From the NCBI RefSeq assembly GCF_038396675.1, contig NC_088921.1, forward strand, positions 21,089,001 to 21,153,000: 64,000 bases of DNA, read 5' to 3'. Shown here piece by piece: positions 29,505-39,154 of the stretch. The stretch is from Hydra vulgaris. Its lineage: Eukaryota > Cnidaria > Hydrozoa > Anthoathecata > Hydridae. A model generated the notes under the pieces. The model had not been told where the DNA came from. It saw only the letters and a program-made list of their open reading frames with translations, and ran no database searches. The position numbers and the translations under genes were made by a program. Position 1 is the first letter of the stretch. Each line of letters begins with the position of its first letter.

Positions 29505-32500
29505 ATGGCAATCAAAATTATCTCTTTTAATGTAAACGGTTTAAATAATGATTGTAAGAGACACAATGTTATAAATTTTTTCCTAAATGTAGACTGCGAC
29601 CTGATATGTATGCAAGAAACTCACTGCACCATAGAAAAACAAAACCTTTGGACAAAGGAATGGAAAGCTAAAAGTGGAGGTTCTGCAATATGGAACAACG
29701 AAAATGCAAAGGAACGTGGTGTAGCGATCCTTAGTAAACATGAAAGCCCTTTTAGTGAAATCTCTCGTGACAAAAATGGAAGGATCCTAGCAGCTAACGT
29801 CAAACTTAACAAACTGTATATAAGGATAATAAATATTTACGGACCTAACGAGCCTCAGGAAAAAGAATTCTTCTTCGGCTCATTAAATAAACATGTCCGA
29901 AACTCTAACTTTCTTTTTCTCGTTGGAGACTTTAACATGGTCGAAAACCCATCCCTTGATAGAGATGGAGGAGACCAGCTAAATAAAAACAATACCCTAG
30001 GGAAAGTTAATCTAAACAATTTTACTGAAAACCACAACTTAATAGATCTAATTCGTAAAACAAACCCTATAAAAAAAGAGTACACATTTGAAAAGAAAGA
30101 TAAGTCCTATAGGAGTCGTATTGATCGAATCTATAGTTCAGTAAACAAGAAAACACAAATAAAAATTAGTATTATTGACCCGAAACTAGTTATGATTGAG
30201 CTTTGCTTTGCCAATACCCTGCGGAAACACATAATGAAAAAGGTCCAGGTTACTGGCATCTAAACACAACTTTACTAACAGATAGCCAGTTTAAGGAGAA
30301 CCTTAAACTTGATTTTGAAAAATTTAAAGAAGAAAAACATCTATATGAGAATAGTAACCAATGGTGGGACATAGTGAAACATCAAATTAAATCCGTAGCA
30401 ATTGGCATCTCATCCATAAAACAAAAAGAAAAATATCGAAAAAAATTTTACCTTGAAAGAATGATTGAGTCTGAAAAACAAAACCTAAACCCAAACAAAG
30501 AAAAAATTAAACAACTTAAAACTGAACTGAAAGAGCTCTCTTTTCACTATGGTATATTTATAAGAACAAAGCAAACAATAATTGAAGATAATGAAAAACC
30601 GTCTAGAATTCTATTTCATTTGGAAAGAAACAATCAAATTAAAAAAACAATTACAGAAATCAAAAATGATGACCACTTATACACCGATACTGAAAATATT
30701 CTTAAGTTAACAAGAAAATACTATAAAACCCTATTTAAAAAACAAGAACTCTGCATAAAAAAACAAAAATCTTTCCTGTCATGCATTAACAACCCCTTAA
30801 CTAAAGAGCAAAACGCTTATCTGAACATCGACTTCAGCAAAGAAGAGCTTCTAAATGCAGCATTATCTCTAAAAAAAGGAAAAACCCCCGGTATAGATGG
30901 ACTTCCTGTAGAGTTGTACCAAGAGTACTGGGACATCTATGGGGAAGAATTCACTCAACTTGCAAACAAAAATATTTTCGAAACAAGTGATGGACTTTCC
31001 TGGTCACAAAGATCAGCTCTAATATGCCTCTTACCAAAAGGTGGAGATCTATCAGATTTAAAGAACTGGCGTCCAATATCTTTGCTATGTAGTGATTACA
31101 AAATTATCACCAAAGCCTTAGCCATAAGATTATCAAAAGTTCTGAACACTATTCTTGGCACCTCACAAACATGCTCCGTTCCTGGCCGGAATATATTCTC
31201 TAACATATTTCTGGTCAGAGACCTTATTCAATACACAAATGATAAAAACATCAAAAGCTTTATTCTTACAATAGATCAAGAAAAAGCTTTTGATAAAATT
31301 GATCGAAACTTTCTAATACAAGTTTTAGAAAAATATAATTTAGGAAAAAAATTCACAAATGCAATAAAACAAACGCTAAAAAATAACCAATCGTTAATAT
31401 ATAACAACGGGTTCATGAGTAAACCATTCCCAATCAATAAAGGTGTCAGGCAGGGTGATCCAATATCCTTAATGCTGTACTGCATGGCTGTCGAACCTTT
31501 AGCAATTCGATTAAGAAACAATCAAAAAATAGATGGTATTCCACTGCCTGGTACTAAATTCAAACTAAAAGTTATGCAATACGCTGATGATACCACAATG
31601 TTCATGAGTAGCTCGAATTCAGTAATTGAAGCTTTCAAAACACTAGATCAATTCCAGGAAGCTTCCGGATCTAATATAAATAAAACTAAAACCAAAGCAC
31701 TGGCACTAGGAGGCTTCAATTACTTAGAATACGAAAACACAACTACTGCTTTAATGCAAACCAACTTTAACATTAATTGGTCGAATTTGTATGGTATAAA
31801 AATATTAGGTATACACTTCCATACTGACCTTGCATATACGGCCAACATAAATTGGAATATGGCCTTTGAAAATTTTCAAAAAAAGCAAAATCCTTTAAAA
31901 TACCGCAATGTTTCCCTCAGATGCAAAGCAATATTCCTAAACACGCTAGCTCTGTCTAAAATTTGGTTCGTTGCAAATGTTTTTCCGACAAATATAATAA
32001 CACTTAAACAAATAAAAAAAACAATATCAGCTTATATTTGGCAGAGTGAACACGCCGAACCAATTAAAAGAGACATCCTTAATTTACCAACAGATATTGG
32101 TGGACTTGGAATTCTTAGACACAGAAAGGCAATGTCTAGCCCTGAGAATGAAGCACGCTTTAAACATGAAAGAATGTCAAAATCCACACGAACTCTACTA
32201 CATACAAAATTACTTCTTAGCATACTCTTTTACTAAATTTGCCAAACTATATTATCCCCAATGGTTATTCCTAACAGAAAACAAATTTCCGAAATCCCTA
32301 CAAGACCCACCATTCTACTATAAAGATATTATAGACACCTTTAAACTATCAAACGAAATATTTAAAATCAAAAAAATAACATCAAAAAATCTATATATCC
32401 ACTTGCTGAAAGCAGAAGATAACCCAAGCATCAAAAAAGTACAAATAAAATGGGAAGTTAAACTTCAAAGGAACCTACCTTGGAAAAAAATATGGCTACA

Positions 32501-33057
32501 AAACTTTAAATCATATGCACAAGGCCCGTGCAAAAACACACTTTGGAGAATTCTGACAGACTCGTTACCAACTTTTGAAAAAATAAAAAAGTGGACAAAA
32601 ATCGAGGACGAGGAAACACAGCCTGTAAAGTTTGTGGTAAAAATGAGGACACATTGCACCCCTTCATTTCATGTAAGATCGCAAGAAGTGTGTGGCTAGC
32701 TTTCAAAAACATTTACGAAAAACTTATCCCAGAACAAAAGTTTAACACAGTTCATACAGTTTTTCTAATAAACACAGAAAACCTACCAAAAAACAACTTT
32801 ACAGCAAAAATTGTAACAACACTAACAAATATAATCACAACGGAGCTATGGAGAGCTAGAAACAAAAATGTAAAAGAAAAAAAAACACAACATCAAAAAC
32901 AATAATAGCAAAAATTAAAAACGAAATTAAATATTTATGGGAAATCAAATACAATAAATATGTCAAAATTAAACAAATCAACATATTCAATGACACATTC
33001 TGTATGAATAATGCAATAAGCAATATAAATAATAACTCTCTGGTCTTCACCATTTAG
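29505..33057 (+). pseudogene. E9 ORF2, several small frameshifts
   Basis: Full-length homologue of the E1 and E18 ORF2. The N-terminal endonuclease is open (NVNGLN, QETH, GDFNMVENP) until about 30190, where CTAGTTATGATTGAG replaces CTAAGTGACCATCGAG and destroys the SDH motif and frame. Further single-base indels lie near 32115, 32594 and 32880, with a compensated pair near 31880-31900. RT motifs (TPGIDG, GVRQGDPIS, YADD) are intact in the middle frame. The knuckle lies in the frame from 32591. E1 has sense sequence at all these sites. Confidence 0.9.
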
Positions 33058-33255
33058 ATAAATAAAAACTCTACAAATGTAAACATATAAATAAATAAAG
33101 TTTCTTACACCATCTTAATAAATGAAAGTACAACTAATGTCACATCAAATAGTTACATTATATACATCCTATAGAATGTATTCACAATTTAATAAAAAAT
33201 AAAACTTAACAAGCGACATAACAAAATAATTAAAAAAAAAAAAAAAAAAAAAAAA

Positions 33256-33999
33256 GTATCTGTTCTTATCAGTTTAATATCTGGTACGCCGGCACAGTCC
33301 GGCTCATATATTAATCTGATTTTTGGCATTAGGTCATGGGATCATAGGTTTACCTTGCCCTGACCACGGGTTGCCTCGGCTTTGCACTACTGCTGAGCGC
33401 GGCCCAGATTGGAAAAAAGAAAATATCTTCACTTTCAGAGTGTCTAACATCGCTAATGGTCTCAGCTGCTGCTGCTGATGATGCTGCTGATGATGACGAC
33501 GACGAAAATGATTAGACGTTCTAATTCAAACCACAAGTACATTGTTGAAGACGGCGTCAGTCCGACTATGTCTGCAGTGTTCAGTTATCGCTTCTCGGCC
33601 TAATGGCTAAGATCAAGTGTAGTATCTGTTCTTATCAGTTTAATATCTGGTACGCCGGCACAGTCCGGCTCATATATTAATCTGATTTTTGGCATTAGGT
33701 CATGGAATCATAGGTTTACCTTGCCCTGACCACGGGTTGCCTCGGCTTTGCACTACTGCTGAGCGCGGCCCAGATTGGAAAAAAGAAAATATCTTCACTT
33801 TCAGAGTGTCTAACATCGCTAATGGTCTCAGCTGCTGCTGCTGATGATGCTGCTGATGATGACGACGACGAAAATGATTAGACGTTCTAATTCAAACCAC
33901 AAGTACATTGTTGAAGACGGCGTCAGTCCGACTATGTCTGCAGTGTTCAGTTATCGCTTCTCGGCCTAATGGCTAAGATCAAGTGTAGTATCTGTTCTT
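33256..33999 (+). repeat. U2 array block with one intact gene, between E9 and E10
   Basis: U2 nt 36-187 fragment 33256-33407, spacer, complete U2 gene 33587-33773, spacer, and the next U2 5' fragment 33953-33999 cut by E10. Confidence 0.94.
33587..33773 (+). ncRNA. U2: U2 spliceosomal snRNA gene, intact
   Basis: 187 nt with all key parts. One change, CATGGAATCAT for CATGGGATCAT, lies in the 3' half. This is the fourth and last uninterrupted U2 in the window. Confidence 0.93.
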
Positions 34000-34299
34000 A
34001 TCGTAGTTTAATTAGGCGAGCTAGTGATCCTAACTAGTATATAGAAGGTCTACTGGCCTTCTGAGTGTTTAGTGAGTATTACCTTGCGCCTTCCACGGGT
34101 TGCAAGGACGAGTGATATAAGAGTGTACTGGTTCCTTTATTTAGTGTATTGAGTGACTGAGAGATTGTAGAGATCTGGTAGATCTCAGTGAGTTAAAGAG
34201 AGTGTGAGTTTAAAGAGGTTGATTAGACCTCATTAGAGGTCTACTGGCCTCAGAGCGTCCGAGTAGTTAAGAGTGTATTATATAGTTATACTATTTACC

Positions 34300-36108
34300 A
34301 TGTTACAAATCGACCCAAAAACGTCCATGGAGGTAGTTACTGATATTGGTGCTGCTACAGCCCAAACTATTGTTAATGCACAGGCTGCTTGTAAAACCTA
34401 TGCCCAAGTTACAACAAACAACAACTACATTAACGACCACAAATCCCTTAAAAATACCCTTTTGTGTAAAGTCCAAACTAAAGTTAGTGACAACGATTTT
34501 CTATTAGCTATTGAAGAGGCAGGATATGACAAATATCTATTTGGTTATCAACAAATTAGAAATGGCTCAGTTATCGAAATTGTTATGAAAAATGATTTAA
34601 TTAAACATACAATTCTTGAAAAAGGTATCAATATCAATGGTGTAAAACATCCTTTCTACCCCTCTACCCCAAACAGGAATATCAACAAAAGAGTGACAAT
34701 ATCAATACTAGGTTTGCCAATAGAAGAAAGCAATTTTCCAGCTGGGAAGTACCTCGAGGAGCTGGGATATGGAAGGCACTTACGAACTAAGCCTTTACTA
34801 AGAAGTACACCTAAAAACAAAACGCCATATTATTCCGGTATTATAGTCGTGATTATGGACAACCTTCAAAAGCCAATCCCTAGATTCATTAACTTAAATG
34901 GTTATGAAGTTAGGGCAATTTACAACGGTCAAGAAGATGTGGGAAGACCACAAAAAAAATATACAACTAACCAACAAAAAGATCCAAACGATTATAACAA
35001 ACCATCTAATAATAATCGCTTGGACACAACTTATGTAGAAATTGAAAATCCAAATCACATTATAATAAATGAAAGCACGGTAATAGAAAACGAAGTAAAT
35101 AAATATAAAGAGAAAGTACAAACACAAACATTAGAAACGGCTACAGAATCCCAACTGAAAACAAATCTCGAAAGAAGAACAACGAACGATTTGGATACAA
35201 GTAAAACCAACGAAGTCAAAAAGGTAGCAGATAAAATAAACGAACAGGATAGTGAAGAAGAGGATAGTCTCAAGGATGATAATGAAGATGATGATAATAG
35301 TAATGATGGCGATGATAGTGAAGATAGGAATGATTATAAAGATAAAGATGATAGTAAAGATGACGATGGAAAAAATGATGACGATGATAGTAAAGATGGC
35401 AATGAAAGTAAAGATAATGATGATAGTAAGGATAACGATGAAAATAGTGATGGCGATGGTAGTAAAGATGACGATGATAGGAAAGATGGCAATCCTAGTA
35501 AGGATAAAGATAATAGTAAAGATGATATTGATAGTAAATATAAAGATGATAGTAAAGATGATAATAATAGTAAAGTTAATGCTGATAGTCAAGACGACCA
35601 TGATTGTAATGATAATAATAGCAATAATGAAAGTAGTGAGGACGAATGTGAAGTGCCTGATGAATTTTTAAAATTGTACCACTTAGACAAAGTGGATTAT
35701 AATTGGAAACATTTTAAGAAATTTGATAGACTGAACTGCAGTGAAGAAGAACTGAAAAAATTTAAAGTGTATAAAAAATATGAATGGGTACAATATGAAA
35801 GAGCTGTAGGCATGTACAAATCATTTGAAAAAAGAACTGATCAACTTATTCCAATTGCATTTCAGCAAATGGATTCAGGTGATATGTATTCATACAACAT
35901 GAAAGAATTCAAAAACGTTAATAGAAACACTGAGGATGAAACCTTAAGAAATAGATATATAGCCTGTAGAAAAGCGGAGTGGGATCAAAGGAGAAAGGAA
36001 TATTCACAGTTTCAACCTGACCATGAAAAAAAACAAGAAGAGCGTGCAATTAAAAAACAAATCTACCAATCTAAAAAAGCAAAACTAACACCACAAGCTG
36101 AAAGTTAA
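34300..36108 (+). CDS. E10 ORF1-like protein with acidic repeat and C-terminal module
   Basis: 602 residues from the ATG at 34300; an upstream GTG in frame is not a credible start. Same architecture and length as the E5 protein, differing at scattered positions: TYAQV box, two RRM-like blocks, acidic DDSKD repeat (about residues 325-455) and the CSEEEL, MDSGDMYSYN, KAEWDQRRKE module. Two intact long copies argue that the frame is maintained by selection. Confidence 0.87.
   Translation: MLQIDPKTSMEVVTDIGAATAQTIVNAQAACKTYAQVTTNNNYINDHKSLKNTLLCKVQTKVSDNDFLLAIEEAGYDKYLFGYQQIRNGSVIEIVMKNDLIKHTILEKGININGVKHPFYPSTPNRNINKRVTISILGLPIEESNFPAGKYLEELGYGRHLRTKPLLRSTPKNKTPYYSGIIVVIMDNLQKPIPRFINLNGYEVRAIYNGQEDVGRPQKKYTTNQQKDPNDYNKPSNNNRLDTTYVEIENPNHIIINESTVIENEVNKYKEKVQTQTLETATESQLKTNLERRTTNDLDTSKTNEVKKVADKINEQDSEEEDSLKDDNEDDDNSNDGDDSEDRNDYKDKDDSKDDDGKNDDDDSKDGNESKDNDDSKDNDENSDGDGSKDDDDRKDGNPSKDKDNSKDDIDSKYKDDSKDDNNSKVNADSQDDHDCNDNNSNNESSEDECEVPDEFLKLYHLDKVDYNWKHFKKFDRLNCSEEELKKFKVYKKYEWVQYERAVGMYKSFEKRTDQLIPIAFQQMDSGDMYSYNMKEFKNVNRNTEDETLRNRYIACRKAEWDQRRKEYSQFQPDHEKKQEERAIKKQIYQSKKAKLTPQAES
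35257..35643 (+). repeat. Coding minisatellite, E10 copy
   Basis: Same short GATGATAGTAAA-type units as in E5, with the same unit count and several base changes. Confidence 0.8.
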
Positions 36109-36547
36109 AAATCTTTGAACAGCACACAAAGTTATTTTACCAACCAAAAATGTAAAAACAGAAACAAAAGTATATCAAAAAAAAAAAAAAAAAAAAAAAA
36201 ATAAAAAAAAAAAATACGATTAAACCATAATAAGACATCCATTACTATTTAAAAACAAAAGTCTTATGTATTAAAGAGTCACATTAAAAAACTACTCAAA
36301 TAGGACTTGAGAGACAAAAATACGAAACTTAATAATCCAAATTAAACTAAAAATACAAAACACTAAAACAAAAAACAAAAATATAAAAAAATGAAACTAG
36401 AAAACAAAATATAAAACATATAACTAAAAAAATAAATAAAAAATATAAAACAAAAACTGCCATCTAGGGCCCTGTGTAAGTCTGGTTTCAGCAACAGGTC
36501 ACTCTAGCTTGTTGGTATATAAAAAAAAAAAAAAAAAAAAAAAAAAA

Positions 36548-36928
36548 GTATCTGTTCTTATCAGTTTAATATCTGGTACGCCGGCACAGTCCGGCTCATA
36601 TATTAATCTGATTCTTGGCATTAGGTCATGGGATCATAGGTTTACCTTGCCCTGACCACGGGTTGCCTCGGCTTTGCACTACTGCTGAGCGCGGCCCAGA
36701 TTGGAAAAAAGAAAATATCTTCACTTTCAGAGTGTCTAACATCGCTAATGGTCTCAGCTGCTGCTGCTGCTGATGATGCTGCTGATGATGACGACGACGA
36801 AAATGATTAGACGTTCTAATTCAAACCACAAGTACATTGTTGAAGACGGCGTCAGTCCGACTATGTCTGCAGTGTTCAGTTATCGCTTCTCGGCCTAATG
36901 GCTAAGATCAAGTGTAGTATCTGTTCTT
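36548..36928 (+). repeat. U2 array unit between E10 and E11
   Basis: U2 nt 36-187 is at 36548-36699 with GATTCTTGG at the Sm site, as in the unit at 22205. The spacer has one extra GCT in the trinucleotide tract. The next U2 5' fragment is 36882-36928. Confidence 0.92.
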
Positions 36929-37274
36929 ATTTCGGCTCCGGACCATCTCTCAATTGGTTTCGGTGTTGTTAGAAAGCAGAAACAGCACAAGGTCTAAACC
37001 GTGACAGTCGATAGAGGTTCTTGGCGTAGTCGCTTTTTCAGTGTCTCCTTCTACGTCCGGAAATCTCAAAGCGGTCCGTCCACTCCGCACGTTAAATGGA
37101 GATAAACCATTAAGTTGGCGCTGCTCAGTTTCGGCTGAGTGGCAACTAAACCCTTAAATGGGCCATAAACAAACCCTTAAATGGGCTAAAATACGGAGTC
37201 TCGGCTCCCAAATAACACCGCCTTCTAGGGCCCTGTGTAAGTCTGGTTTCAGCTTCAGGTCACTCTAGTTGGTT

Positions 37275-37305
<31 letters not shown>
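36929..37305 (+). mobile_element. E11: short non-coding SINE-like element
   Basis: 377 bp from U2 nt 47 to the end of poly(A), with no open frame of note. It starts ATTTCGGCTCCGGACC, has a CTCAG/CTGAG hairpin and two copies of CCCTTAAATGGG (37151 and 37174), and ends with the tail box CTAGGGCCCTGTGTAAG...TTGGTTGGT shared with E5, E10 and E17. No convincing A and B boxes are seen, so it may depend on the U2 promoter. The 3' flank reads TTATATGTTCTTAACAG, altered from the usual duplication. E14 is a second copy. Confidence 0.88.
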
Positions 37306-37307
<2 letters not shown>

Positions 37308-37681
37308 ATATGTTCTTAACAGTTTAATATCTGGTACGCCGGCACAGTCCGGCTCATATATTAATCTGATTTTTGGCATTAGGTCATGGGATCATAGGTT
37401 TACCTTGCCCTGACCACGGGTTGCCTCGGCTTTGCACTACTGCTGAGCGCGGCCCAGATTGGAAAAAAGAAAATATCTTCACTTTCAGAGTGTCTAACAT
37501 CGCTAATGGTCTCAGCTGCTGCTGCTGATGATGCTGCTGATGATGACGACGACGAAAATGATTAGACGTTCTAATTCAAACCACAAGTACATTGTTGAAG
37601 ACGGCGTCAGTCCGACTATGTCTGCAGTGTTCAGTTATCGCTTCTCGGCCTAATGGCTAAGATCAAGTGTAGTATCTGTTC
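37306..37681 (+). repeat. U2 array unit between E11 and E12
   Basis: U2 nt 36-187 is at 37306-37457 with three changes next to the junction. Spacer 37458-37636; next U2 5' fragment 37637-37681, matching to nt 45. Confidence 0.91.
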
Positions 37682-37690
37682 GTGATTTTA

Positions 37691-37704
37691 GCCGAGACAG
37701 CGAT
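37691..37704 (+). other. 5' UTR box complementary to the U2 5' end
   Basis: GCCGAG-AC-AGCGAT pairs with U2 nt 1-13 (ATCGCT-T-CTCGGC) as 6+6 bp. The identical box in E17 is at 55731-55744. Confidence 0.5.
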
Positions 37705-37784
37705 ATTTAAAGTGGAATTTATATTTTTAGTGGTTTTGTGGAAATTTATTTTTAAAAAGGAGTTTTTTGCATTGGCATTTTTCA

Positions 37785-39014
37785 ATGGCTGCAAATACCG
37801 ATGAAATCGCGAAAAGATCTCTAGAACGAATGAAATTGGTTGCGGAAGGAAAGCTGTTTGTCGACGTCAACATCGAATACAGTTCTTCAGACGATCAACA
37901 CAGCGAAGCGGACGATGGGAACCATCCGAAAACAAAGCAGGCGGAAGCCCTGCCCAAAAATTTGAAATCTGCGGACCTTAACGGACCAACCAAAAAAAAA
38001 AGTTACGCTAACGCAGCTAAATCTTCTGCGGAAAATATAGAAAATAATGATGTTTATGAAACGAAAAAGATGTTACCAAAAACCCTGTTATGCAGGCTTC
38101 AAAAAAAAACAACCATTACAGAAATTTTGATGTCACTAGAAAAAGAAGGAATGGCAGCCGACCTCGAAGGTTTGCAATTAATTCATAACAATTCTATTTT
38201 GGAAATCGTGATGAGGACGGAGACAACAAGGAACCTCTTATTAGAGAGGGGACTTGTTATTAACCGTTTCCATCACATCTTTTATAAATCAAACCCTGAA
38301 AGGGCGCCAACCTCCAGAATTCATGTTTCTGTGTTTGGCCTTCCCATTGAGGACAAAAACCTGATCGTTGGAAAAACCTTTGAGCGTTTGGGTTATGGCA
38401 GGCATGTGTATACAAAGCCTGTCATGAGGAAAACTCCCGTGAGTGGATTACTCTACTACTCGGGAATCCTTGTGGCGGTGATGGAAGACATGCCGAGACC
38501 CATTCCAACTCATCTGAAAATAGACGGCTACAACGTCAGAACTCAGCATAACAACCAGACTGGGCAATTTCCAACAGCCACAGTAGCACAGCCTATAACC
38601 TCGGTTAACAAAGATCAACCGACCCAAGCAATGGCCTTAATTCCGGCCGACCACATAGTTGAAGAACTATCAACAAAAATCTCGACAGCACCGCAAGCGT
38701 CTGAAACACCCTGCACCACCCAACCGATAGCTACCTCTACCGTAACTCCTGACTCACCTTATTTATCAACCAAAGAGGAGTCCTCTGAAGTCCTTCCCAT
38801 CGATATCCAAGAAACCCATAGCGACCAAGGTATGACTGACGCATCATCGTGCAGTGGAGCTGAGACTATCGAAGAGGACAAAGCTAGCAATGACGACGGA
38901 ACTTGCCTGGAACTGAACAGAAAAAGAAAAACGCAACGAAAAACGAAAAGAGAAGCACGAGCGAAAAGGAGAACAGCGCACGGAAATGTAAACCACCGGC
39001 TTGGGGTGCGGTGA
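37785..39014 (+). CDS. E12 ORF1 protein, RRM-like nucleic-acid-binding
   Basis: 409 residues from the ATG at 37785 (MAANTDEIAK); the frame is open a few codons upstream without an ATG. There is an acidic N-terminus (residues about 30-60), a SYANAAK box near 75, and two RRM-like blocks (VSVFGLPIE in the second). A Thr/Ser/Pro-rich linker and a strongly basic end follow (runs of RKRKTQRKTKREARAKRR), which could bind nucleic acid or direct nuclear import. Identical in protein to the E17 copy. ORF2 follows after 140 bp. Confidence 0.87.
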   Translation: MAANTDEIAKRSLERMKLVAEGKLFVDVNIEYSSSDDQHSEADDGNHPKTKQAEALPKNLKSADLNGPTKKKSYANAAKSSAENIENNDVYETKKMLPKTLLCRLQKKTTITEILMSLEKEGMAADLEGLQLIHNNSILEIVMRTETTRNLLLERGLVINRFHHIFYKSNPERAPTSRIHVSVFGLPIEDKNLIVGKTFERLGYGRHVYTKPVMRKTPVSGLLYYSGILVAVMEDMPRPIPTHLKIDGYNVRTQHNNQTGQFPTATVAQPITSVNKDQPTQAMALIPADHIVEELSTKISTAPQASETPCTTQPIATSTVTPDSPYLSTKEESSEVLPIDIQETHSDQGMTDASSCSGAETIEEDKASNDDGTCLELNRKRKTQRKTKREARAKRRTAHGNVNHRLGVR

Positions 39015-39154
39015 GAGTCTTTTAATTTATTATTTTATTTACTTCTTCACGAAATTTGATTTATTATTAGCCAACCTAAGTGTGTGATTTTATATTTTCA
39101 ATAAGAATTTCTTTTGTTTAATTCAATCTTATAAAAAAAACTTTGTCATGAAAA

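Larger units (their letters stand above)
28008..33255 (+). mobile_element. E9: full-length two-ORF LINE, family A, nt-28 junction
   Basis: The 5' junction follows U2 nt 28 (...CTAAGATC then GGGTACCGG), and the 3' junction is poly(A) followed by U2 nt 36. There is no target duplication, and U2 nt 29-35 are lost. E18 has the identical 5' boundary. Both ORFs carry small indels, mostly in A-runs, while the sequence stays almost identical to E1 and E18. Confidence 0.94.
34000..36547 (+). mobile_element. E10: ORF1-only element, subfamily H2
   Basis: Near-identical to E5 from its first base (ATCGTAGTTTAATTAGG) to its tail, but without the extra U2 head. The joint after U2 nt 47 is clean. It shares the internal A-tract (36178-36214) about 90 bp after the ORF, so that tract predates both copies. 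Tail box CTAGGGCCCTGTGTAAG is at about 36464. Confidence 0.94.

Noticed and set aside
36929-37305. tRNA- or 5S-derived SINE head in E11 and E14
   Set aside because: TGGCGTAGTCG near 37022 vaguely resembles an A box, but no B box follows at the right distance.
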